From assembly GCA_950072225.1 (NCBI GenBank), contig CATMOP010000170.1, forward strand, positions 1 to 5,197: 5,197 nt of DNA, written 5' to 3'. Shown here piece after piece: positions 1 to 5,197 of this stretch. The notes beneath the pieces are model-generated. The model was not told the origin of the DNA, did no database searches, and saw only the letters and a list, made by a program, of their open reading frames with translations. Numbering within the stretch: the first letter of the stretch is position 1; the number at the start of each line of letters is the position of its first letter. The DNA comes from an uncultured Nitrospina sp. Lineage in GTDB: Bacteria > Nitrospinota > Nitrospinia > Nitrospinales > VA-1. A program made the translations under genes and the position numbers.

Positions 1-1401
1 GAGAGCGATGAGAATATTCGAGTGGTCCTTGAGTTCAAAAGTACTGCCGATGAGAACAAGCTGATGAGCTATCTTTTCAAGCACACGGATCTGGAAAATA
101 ATTTCCAACTCAATTTCAACTGCCTCAAACCAAATGGGGAACCCGACCGTTTATCCCTTTTGGAAATTTGCCAATACTTCCTGGAATTTCGCAAACAGGT
201 GGTTTCACGCCGGTTGAATTATGAGCTGTCTCTTCTTGAAAGACGTCTACATCTCCTTGCAGGATTTGCGGCAATATTTAACAATCTGGACAAAGCCTTG
301 AAGTTGATACGGTCTTCTAAATCCCGCAAAGAAGCTCACGAAAAACTGCAGAAATATTTCAAACTTGATGACGAGCAGACCAATGCGATTCTGGAAATTC
401 CACTCTATCGATTGGTCGCCATGGAAATGGAGAAGATTCTGCAAGAGCAAAAAGAGAGGCTCAAGGAGAAAAAAAGGATCAAGTCCATTCTCGCGTCATC
501 CAAAAAAATCTGGACAGAGGTACGGGAAGAACTCGAAGAAATCAAGAAAAAACATTCAGACAAACGTCGCACCCTGATAAAAACCATCGAAAGCCTGGAG
601 TATAACGCGGAAGACTTTATCGAGCATGAAGATGTGCATATCATTCTCAGTCAGAATGGGTGGGTCCGAAAATTAAAAAACTTGAGCGATCCTTCCGCAC
701 TTAAATTTAAGGAAAACGATCAATTGCTCGATATCCTTCAAACCAATACACGAAATCTAGTCGCTCTTTTCACCTCATTTGGTATCGTCTATGTATCCAA
801 GGTCTACAATCTGCCCTATACAAGAAGCGGATTTGGTGAACCCGTTCAAAGCTTGTTCAATTTTAGCGATGGAGAAAAGGTGATCGGCATGCTCACCCTA
901 TCTTCTCCAGATGAAGGCTCCCCAGCACAATCTGGGGGCCAAACCTCGATGGACTTTCTCAATAGCGACAAATCGGAAGGAAACAATACTGAATTCCTGG
1001 TTGTTAGCGCCAATGGCTTTGGTTTTCGCTTTCCGTCATTCAATCTGGCCGAGACCACTCGTTCGGGAAGAAAGATCATGAGTTTAAAAAATGACAGCAT
1101 GATCGGTTTCGCCCCGGTAACGCACAATCATGTTTTTCTGGCCACAGAAAAAGGCAAAGCAGTGGTCATCGCCACGGAGCAAATAACCCAACTAACCGGA
1201 TCGGGCAAAGGGGTAACCCTAATGAAACCGGGGGAAAGCCGCGTGGTCGGGTTTAAATTAGTAACCCTGAAAGATAAAATTACAATCGTGTTTGATTCCG
1301 GAAATGACAAGGTAATCACCGTAAAAAGCGTCCGTCTCTGCAACCGCGGGAGCCAAGGTGTTATCGTTTCCAAACGTAAAACCATTCTTAAAATAAAATA
1401 A
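1..1401 (+). CDS. parC: DNA topoisomerase IV subunit A (ParC), C-terminal part, 5' end outside window
   Basis: ParC is the DNA-cleaving subunit of topoisomerase IV, which decatenates daughter chromosomes and relaxes supercoils with ParE. The frame is open to base 1, so the gene starts upstream; the GTG at base 22 is internal. The missing part would hold the winged-helix domain and catalytic tyrosine. Counting residues from base 1 (466 visible), residues 1-55 are the tower end (SDENIRVVLEFK, then ENNFQLNFNCL, as in ParC). Residues 56-200 are the helical arm, including RKQVVSRR, an ILEIPLYRL segment and a Lys/Glu-rich coiled coil. Residues 210-466 are the beta-pinwheel. ParC-type landmarks there are NGWVRKLK (219-226), DPSALKFKENDQ, SGFGEPV, ANGFGF and the TGSGKG loop (399-404). 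No QRRGGKG GyrA-box follows the first blade, and the roughly 255-residue pinwheel is short for GyrA, so I call ParC rather than GyrA. A Gly/Ser-rich insert lies at residues 301-328. parE follows after 5 bp. Confidence 0.93.
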   Translation, partial: ESDENIRVVLEFKSTADENKLMSYLFKHTDLENNFQLNFNCLKPNGEPDRLSLLEICQYFLEFRKQVVSRRLNYELSLLERRLHLLAGFAAIFNNLDKALKLIRSSKSRKEAHEKLQKYFKLDDEQTNAILEIPLYRLVAMEMEKILQEQKERLKEKKRIKSILASSKKIWTEVREELEEIKKKHSDKRRTLIKTIESLEYNAEDFIEHEDVHIILSQNGWVRKLKNLSDPSALKFKENDQLLDILQTNTRNLVALFTSFGIVYVSKVYNLPYTRSGFGEPVQSLFNFSDGEKVIGMLTLSSPDEGSPAQSGGQTSMDFLNSDKSEGNNTEFLVVSANGFGFRFPSFNLAETTRSGRKIMSLKNDSMIGFAPVTHNHVFLATEKGKAVVIATEQITQLTGSGKGVTLMKPGESRVVGFKLVTLKDKITIVFDSGNDKVITVKSVRLCNRGSQGVIVSKRKTILKIK

Positions 1402-1409
1402 ATACCATG
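1399..1409 (+). promoter_or_regulatory. parC stop / parE start junction without Shine-Dalgarno
   Basis: The parC stop TAA (1399-1401) and the parE ATG (1407-1409) are 5 bp apart. The 25 bases before the ATG are almost only A and T with no purine-rich AGGAG-like run. Translation of parE is therefore probably coupled to termination on parC, with the ribosome re-initiating. That coupling is an inference from spacing; the absence of a Shine-Dalgarno sequence is seen directly. Confidence 0.5.
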
Positions 1410-3296
1410 TCAAAATATAGATCTGAAGATATCCAAGTCCTGGAAGGACTCGACCCGGTTCGCAAACGTCCAGGAATGTACATTGGCTCCACATCTTCCA
1501 CTGGCCTGCATCATTTGCTTTGGGAAATTCTGGATAACTGCGTGGATGAAGCGCTCAACGAGCATTGCGACACCATTGAAGTGACCTTGGGTAAAGATCA
1601 TAGCGTCACTATCAAGGATAATGGGCGAGGAATTCCTGTAGACCTTTATCGCAATACTAAAAAGAGCGCTATGGAAATCCTGTTTACTACCCTGCACTCA
1701 GGGGGGAAATTTAACCAGGACAACTATAAAGTATCCGGTGGCCTTCATGGGGTCGGAATGGCTGTGGTGTGCGCCCTATCAGAAAAACTTGTTGCAACCT
1801 CTCGTCGAGAGGGATTTGAATGGACCCAGACTTATTCAAGAGGCAAGCCCACTGCAAAACTTAAAAAAGGAAAACCCACCCGGATTTATGGCACCACTGT
1901 TTATTTCAAACCTGACGGCAAAATTTTCCCGAAAAGGGAATTCAATCCCAAGCTGATTTTGGAACGAGCAGAATCTAAAGCCTTCCTCAACAAAGGCCTC
2001 AAAATTATCGTCAATGAAAATAAAAATAAACACATGTTTCACTACCCGGGAGGGATTCAAGACTACATCAAAAAGATTGTTGGTCAGAAAACTACTTTGA
2101 TGGACAAGCCCTTTTACGTAGAAAAAGAAGACAAATCTTTGCGGTTGGAAGCCGCGTTTCTCTGGACCCCAAATACCGATACCCAGATTCTTTCCTTCGC
2201 CAATTCTATCCGGACCGTGGACGGAGGCACCCATGAAACCGGATTTCGAAACGGCATCACCAAAGCAGTTCGGGCTTATATCGACAGGCGTAAACTGCTT
2301 CCTAAAGACATAACGGGAATTACCGGCGATGACGTCCGGGAGGGTCTGATTGCTATTATCAATATTTATCTTCAAGGAGATGTTGAATTTCAAGGGCAAA
2401 CCAAGGGGCGACTGAATTCGGAAATCACCTCTCAAGTAGAAGCGGTGGTCAAACATACCCTCGAACATTATTTAAATGAAAACCAGACCTTGGGAAATAC
2501 CCTCGCCAACCGTATCATCCTTTCCGCCCAAGCCCGCATCGCTTCACGCCAAGCAAAGGAAGCGGTTCAACGAAAAACCAATATTTCGCACCGACTCAAT
2601 CTACCAGGAAAACTTGCCGACTGCGCCACAACAGATAAGGACCAAGCGGAACTCTTTATTTGCGAAGGAGACTCCGCAGGGGGTTCCAGCAAACAAGCAC
2701 GGGATCGAAAAACCCAGGCGATCCTTCCCATTCGCGGGAAAATACTCAATGTTGAAACCGCAACCATGGCCAAAATTCTGGCCAATACTGAAATTCAAAA
2801 TCTCATTTCTGCTTGTGGAACTGGCATTGGAGATAAATTCGATTACAGTAAACTCCGATACGGAAAAATTATCATCATGACTGACGCAGATGTTGATGGA
2901 GCCCATATTTGCACCCTGCTTCTTACCTTTTTCTATCGATACCTGCCGAAAATTATCGAAGAAGGACATCTTTTCATCGCCCAGCCGCCTTTATATCGCA
3001 TTGATGCCGGCAAAAAAATATTTTACGCATTAAGCGATGAGGAAAAAGATGAAATCATCGAGGGATTAAACGGTACCGCTCACGAAATAGGCCGTTTTAA
3101 AGGATTGGGAGAGATGCCCGCCTCGGACCTAAAAGAAACCACTATGAGTAAAAAATCCCGGTCCCTGATTCGTGTCACACTGGATTCTGCCGAGCGGGCC
3201 AGTAAAACTGTCAACCAGTTAATGGGCAAAAATGCGGAATCACGCTTCAAATTCATAAAGGAAAGAGCAGTGTTCGTTCAGGATCTGGACGTATAA
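1407..3296 (+). CDS. parE: DNA topoisomerase IV subunit B (ParE), complete
   Basis: ParE is the ATPase subunit of topoisomerase IV; ATP-driven dimerisation closes the gate that captures the transported duplex. At 629 residues it has ParE length and lacks the long Toprim insert of proteobacterial GyrB. The GHKL ATPase (about 1-215) has E40 as general base and N44 for Mg in EILDNCVDEAL, D71 in DNGRGIP (71-77), the GGLHGVG lid (111-117) and GTTVYF (162-167). The transducer (about 216-395) has GGTHETG and the switch-loop QTK (331-333) with K333 contacting ATP. The Toprim domain has EGDSAGGS with E420, PIRGK (441-445), and the metal-binding D493, D495 and D497 in DADVDGAH. RFKGLGEM (563-570) marks the C-terminal part. 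LPGKLADC and KQARDR fit ParE. The ATG at 1407 gives the usual short N-terminus before RPGMYIG. All expected key residues are present. GyrB is the alternative, made unlikely by the adjacent ParC-type subunit. Confidence 0.93.
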   Translation: MSKYRSEDIQVLEGLDPVRKRPGMYIGSTSSTGLHHLLWEILDNCVDEALNEHCDTIEVTLGKDHSVTIKDNGRGIPVDLYRNTKKSAMEILFTTLHSGGKFNQDNYKVSGGLHGVGMAVVCALSEKLVATSRREGFEWTQTYSRGKPTAKLKKGKPTRIYGTTVYFKPDGKIFPKREFNPKLILERAESKAFLNKGLKIIVNENKNKHMFHYPGGIQDYIKKIVGQKTTLMDKPFYVEKEDKSLRLEAAFLWTPNTDTQILSFANSIRTVDGGTHETGFRNGITKAVRAYIDRRKLLPKDITGITGDDVREGLIAIINIYLQGDVEFQGQTKGRLNSEITSQVEAVVKHTLEHYLNENQTLGNTLANRIILSAQARIASRQAKEAVQRKTNISHRLNLPGKLADCATTDKDQAELFICEGDSAGGSSKQARDRKTQAILPIRGKILNVETATMAKILANTEIQNLISACGTGIGDKFDYSKLRYGKIIIMTDADVDGAHICTLLLTFFYRYLPKIIEEGHLFIAQPPLYRIDAGKKIFYALSDEEKDEIIEGLNGTAHEIGRFKGLGEMPASDLKETTMSKKSRSLIRVTLDSAERASKTVNQLMGKNAESRFKFIKERAVFVQDLDV

Positions 3297-3314
3297 TTTG
3301 TTTTTCCAGTAATT

Positions 3315-3373
3315 TTTAAGGGAATCTCTATTTATTCGGTAATTTTCTCTTAAGCAACTCGCAGGCCCTTAAA
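3315..3373 (+). repeat. Spaced 8-bp inverted repeat downstream of parE
   Basis: TTTAAGGG at 3315-3322 is the exact reverse complement of CCCTTAAA at 3366-3373, with 43 bases between. It begins about 20 bases after the parE stop and could fold at the 3' end of the parC-parE mRNA. No T-tract follows the right arm, so it is not a standard intrinsic terminator. An 8-bp match in AT-rich sequence may be chance. Confidence 0.25.
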
Positions 3374-3440
3374 CTTTAATGGCCGACCCCTAATTTTTTC
3401 ATTAGCCCCTCCTCGACGGACACGCCTTAAAAATAAATGT

Positions 3441-3466
3441 AATGTTTTCAATGCATTTTGAACATT
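3441..3466 (+). promoter_or_regulatory. Imperfect palindrome, possible operator
   Basis: AATG (3441-3444) pairs with CATT (3463-3466), and TTCAA (3447-3451) pairs with TTGAA (3458-3462), around a 6-base centre TGCATT; a 2-base bulge sits in the left arm. The right end lies 17 bases upstream of the putative -35 box of the downstream gene, a position typical of an activator or repressor site. No regulator is identifiable in the window, and AT-rich dyads arise easily by chance. Confidence 0.25.
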
Positions 3467-3483
3467 TTCGTTACTGATTCAGC

Positions 3484-3512
3484 TTGAGTTTTTTTTGCCT
3501 CGGTAGTAAGAT
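3484..3512 (+). promoter_or_regulatory. Putative sigma70-type promoter for the GAF/GspE-like gene
   Basis: TTGAGT (3484-3489) as -35 and TAAGAT (3507-3512) as -10 each match the sigma70 consensus at four of six positions and are separated by the optimal 17 bp. The spacer includes a T-run. Transcription would begin near 3519-3520, leaving a leader of about 20 nt to the ATG at 3541 or about 35 nt to the GTG at 3556. Being in a gene-free stretch directly before a new gene supports the call; there is no extended -10 TG. Confidence 0.5.
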
Positions 3513-3540
3513 ATTCCAACACACCTCTTAAAAAATTTTA

Positions 3541-5197
3541 ATGGGAAGTGGCAACGTGTCCATTTTTTCCAAATTGAAAACAAAAGGCCATCCTGCAAAA
3601 AATCCACCCCCAACGGAGTTCACCGCGGAATCAAATGGGCCGGAAATTTCTGAAGATAAAAGCCATAGTAGCAATGATGAGCGGGGAAGAAGACCCAATG
3701 CCCATATACATCAACTTATCAATAAAATTTTATCCGGCCAAAGTGTAATAGGACAGGTTCTGTTTTCGCTTACAGATGAACTTAAAAACCTTTTTAACTG
3801 TCAGGCAGTTTCAGTGTATGCCGTTGACATGAATAAAAGGCAGATCTATACAAGAAATTTCAAAGTTGAAGGCCTTGACGAGATTCGAATAGACATAACC
3901 ACTAGAAGCCTTGCAGGGTTTGTCGCTGCAACGGGTAAGACGCTTAATATAACTGATGCCTATAATGCAAAGGAATTGAAAACATTTCATCCCGATTTAA
4001 AGCTGGATAAAAATTGGGATGAAAAAATTAATTTCAGAACCAAATCAGCATTGGTGGTGGCCCTTCCTTACAACAAAAGATTAATGGGAGTACTGGAATG
4101 CTTGAATTACAAATCTGGAGAAAGGTTTGACGAAGGTGTAGTCCGCCAGGCCAAGGATTTATCAACAAGTCTAGGGCATGCCATGGCAAAGTTGGAAGCT
4201 GAGGACATCGAGTCTAAAATACCGGATACCACGCATGCAATCCATGCGGCTGGAACCATCGATGAGATTCTCCTTGAGCTACAACAGCCAATCCTGCAAC
4301 TGTTTGATTCCGGATTAATCACGATTTACGCGGTTGATGAAATTAAAAATGAAATTTACTCTAAAATCAAATCAGGTAATAAGGTAAATGAAATCAGGGT
4401 ACCGATCTCTAAAAAAAGTATTTCCGGGTACGTGGCCCTAACAAAAAAAGCGTTGAACATTTGCGATGCTTACGACGCGGAAGAGCTTAAAAAATTTCAT
4501 CCAGACCTCAAGCACGACAGCTCCTGGGACAAAAAAACCGGGCTCCGCACTAAATCTACTCTGGTTTACCCCTTACTTCAGGGTGAAAATCTGATGGGTG
4601 TCCTGCAATTGGTAAACAAAAAATATGGCGACCGGTTTAGTAGTTTCGATGAAAGTAACGCCAAAAACTTGGCCCAGACCCTTGCTCTGGCCTTTTTCAA
4701 CCAGCAAAAATTCAACCGCGAAAAACGTACGAAATTTGGCTATTTAGTCGAAAGCGGAATCATTTCCCAGGATGAGTTGAATGAAGCCATATCCAAAGCA
4801 CGCAAAAACCGAATAGATGTCGAAACAGTTCTTCTGAGTAATTTAAAGCTGAAACGAAAAGACCTTGGCAAATCGCTTGAACTTTATTACAGCGTTTCCT
4901 ATCAGGGTTTCAACGATTCCATTGTTCTTCCCCAATCCAACTTTTCCGGGCTCAACAAAACTTATCTGGCAAAAAACCATTGGGTCCCCCTGCAAAACGA
5001 TGAAACCAGTGTAATCATTTTGACGGACGATCCAGCCAACAAAGTACGAATCCAGAATATACAAATGATCTTCCCTAAAAAGAAGCTGAAAATAAAACTG
5101 GGGTTAAAGGTCGATATTCGGGAATATCTGCTTTCGGCAATGACAGAGGAGGATGAAGCAATAACTGGTGGCGAAGAGGAAATTCAAACTGAAAAAA
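3541..5197 (+). CDS. Tandem-GAF protein with GspE/PilB/MshE N-terminal domain, 3' end outside window
   Basis: Probably the N-terminal part of an assembly ATPase of the type II secretion/type IV pilus family, fused to sensory domains and cytoplasmic; 552 codons are visible with no stop. Residues 1-60 are polar and low in complexity. GAF 1 covers about 68-215 and GAF 2 about 240-392, with matching cores offset by 170 residues (FHPDLK at 149-154 and 319-324; RTKS at 166-169 and 336-339; LMGVL near 181 and 351). Residues 398-535 resemble the T2SSE_N/MshEN domain: KFGYLVESGIIS, then an LGKSLELYYSVSYQ helix, then LAKNHWVPL and VIILTDDPANKVRI like the family's LPL and DP elements. An acidic linker (about 536-552) follows. 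No signal peptide or membrane segment is seen. The Walker A/B ATPase core would lie beyond base 5197, so ATPase function is inferred. The ATG lacks a Shine-Dalgarno; GTG at 3556 (MSIFSKLK) is an equally good start. Which pilus or secretion system it serves cannot be told. Confidence 0.8.
   Translation, partial: MGSGNVSIFSKLKTKGHPAKNPPPTEFTAESNGPEISEDKSHSSNDERGRRPNAHIHQLINKILSGQSVIGQVLFSLTDELKNLFNCQAVSVYAVDMNKRQIYTRNFKVEGLDEIRIDITTRSLAGFVAATGKTLNITDAYNAKELKTFHPDLKLDKNWDEKINFRTKSALVVALPYNKRLMGVLECLNYKSGERFDEGVVRQAKDLSTSLGHAMAKLEAEDIESKIPDTTHAIHAAGTIDEILLELQQPILQLFDSGLITIYAVDEIKNEIYSKIKSGNKVNEIRVPISKKSISGYVALTKKALNICDAYDAEELKKFHPDLKHDSSWDKKTGLRTKSTLVYPLLQGENLMGVLQLVNKKYGDRFSSFDESNAKNLAQTLALAFFNQQKFNREKRTKFGYLVESGIISQDELNEAISKARKNRIDVETVLLSNLKLKRKDLGKSLELYYSVSYQGFNDSIVLPQSNFSGLNKTYLAKNHWVPLQNDETSVIILTDDPANKVRIQNIQMIFPKKKLKIKLGLKVDIREYLLSAMTEEDEAITGGEEEIQTEK
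3543..3548 (+). promoter_or_regulatory. Possible ribosome binding site for a GTG start at 3556
   Basis: GGGAAG lies 7 bases before GTG 3556 and is the only purine-rich run near the gene start. If used, the ATG at 3541 is not the start and the protein begins MSIFSKLK, a common style of N-terminus. The sequence before ATG 3541 is TTAAAAAATTTTA with no Shine-Dalgarno. The match to AGGAGG is partial, and parE in this same window also starts without one, so ATG 3541 remains possible. Confidence 0.4.
3880..4644 (+). repeat. Protein-level duplication: the two GAF cores
   Basis: Codons for residues 114-198 and 284-368 of the third protein encode homologous GAF cores at a constant 170-residue offset until small indels near the end. 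In the stretch 123-154 versus 293-324, 22 of 32 residues are identical. The DNA differs at many synonymous third positions in that stretch (for example GCC/GCT, TAT/TAC, GCA/GCG, TTG/CTT, TTA/CTC), so this is an old duplication kept by selection on protein, not a recent copy or assembly artefact. Confidence 0.85.

Larger units (their letters stand above)
3297..3540 (+). other. AT-rich intergenic region after parE
   Basis: This 244-bp stretch has no reading frame of useful length on either strand and no tRNA-like fold that I can see. It holds a spaced inverted repeat (3315-3373), several weak AT-rich dyads, an imperfect palindrome (3441-3466) and a promoter-like element (3484-3512). I find no GC-rich hairpin followed by a T-run, so the place where parC-parE transcription ends is unclear. 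It separates the topoisomerase operon from the GAF/GspE-type gene. Confidence 0.7.

Noticed and set aside
22..24. GTG as the start of the first gene
   Set aside because: The frame stays open to base 1 and the upstream codons (ESDENIR) are part of the conserved ParC tower sequence, so the gene begins outside the window.
1836..2468. 210-codon open frame on the minus strand inside parE
   Set aside because: It lies wholly antisense to the conserved transducer part of parE, its translation resembles no family I know, and parE is intact with all motifs; it is a shadow frame.
2476..2880. 134-codon plus-strand frame inside parE
   Set aside because: It is out of frame within the Toprim-coding part of parE; its translation is low in recognisable motifs and the parE frame explains the sequence.
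3292..3297. Perfect TATAAT at the parE stop codon
   Set aside because: No reasonable -35 element lies 16-18 bp upstream (AGTGTT or similar), and no gene begins soon after, so it is most likely chance from GTA-TAA-T.
3390..3405. CTAAT-TTTTTC-ATTAG hairpin
   Set aside because: The 5-bp AT-rich stem is too weak, and the T-run is in the loop rather than after the stem.
3473..3496. Weak hairpin followed by a run of eight T as a terminator for parC-parE
   Set aside because: The stem has only about six pairs with two G-U pairs and is AT-rich, and the T-run sits in the spacer of a better-supported promoter.
4107..4322. Minus-strand 71-codon frame in the GAF region
   Set aside because: Antisense to well-conserved GAF coding sequence, with no recognisable product or start signal.

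Overview
The window shows the 3' part of a topoisomerase IV operon followed by the 5' part of a separate gene for a secretion/pilus-type ATPase. All genes are on the + strand. In order: a parC gene cut by the left edge (1-1401), a complete parE gene (1407-3296), a gene-free stretch of about 244 bp (3297-3540), and a long reading frame that runs off the right edge (3541-5197). The last frame encodes two tandem GAF domains and then the N-terminal domain of a GspE/PilB/MshE-type ATPase.

This is bacterial chromosomal DNA. The base composition is moderately AT-rich, and the gene content (ParC/ParE plus a GAF-GspE protein) suggests a Gram-negative lineage. GAF-fused GspE proteins are, from general knowledge, familiar in Desulfobacterota (deltaproteobacteria), Nitrospinota and similar groups. 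I cannot fix the phylum from the sequence alone. I see no mobile element, CRISPR array, tRNA or rRNA.

Region by region: parC and parE are separated by 5 bp and are presumably co-transcribed and translated in coupled fashion, giving the two subunits of the A2B2 enzyme that unlinks daughter chromosomes. ParE carries all expected ATPase and Toprim residues. The ParC fragment carries the end of the tower, the coiled-coil arm and a short ParC-type C-terminal beta-pinwheel. After parE comes an AT-rich spacer with no convincing intrinsic terminator. Near its right end is a good sigma70-like promoter (TTGAGT-17 bp-TAAGAT) facing the third gene, with an imperfect palindrome just upstream. The third gene therefore looks like its own transcription unit, functionally unrelated to topoisomerase IV.

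The most interesting item is the third protein. Its two GAF domains are offset by exactly 170 residues and share an unusual signature around DAY-x-A-x-x-ELK-x-FHPDLK. The MshEN-like domain that follows has lost the recognisable RLG element in its second half. Nothing in the window clearly amounts to an undescribed biological system; the rest is ordinary housekeeping sequence.
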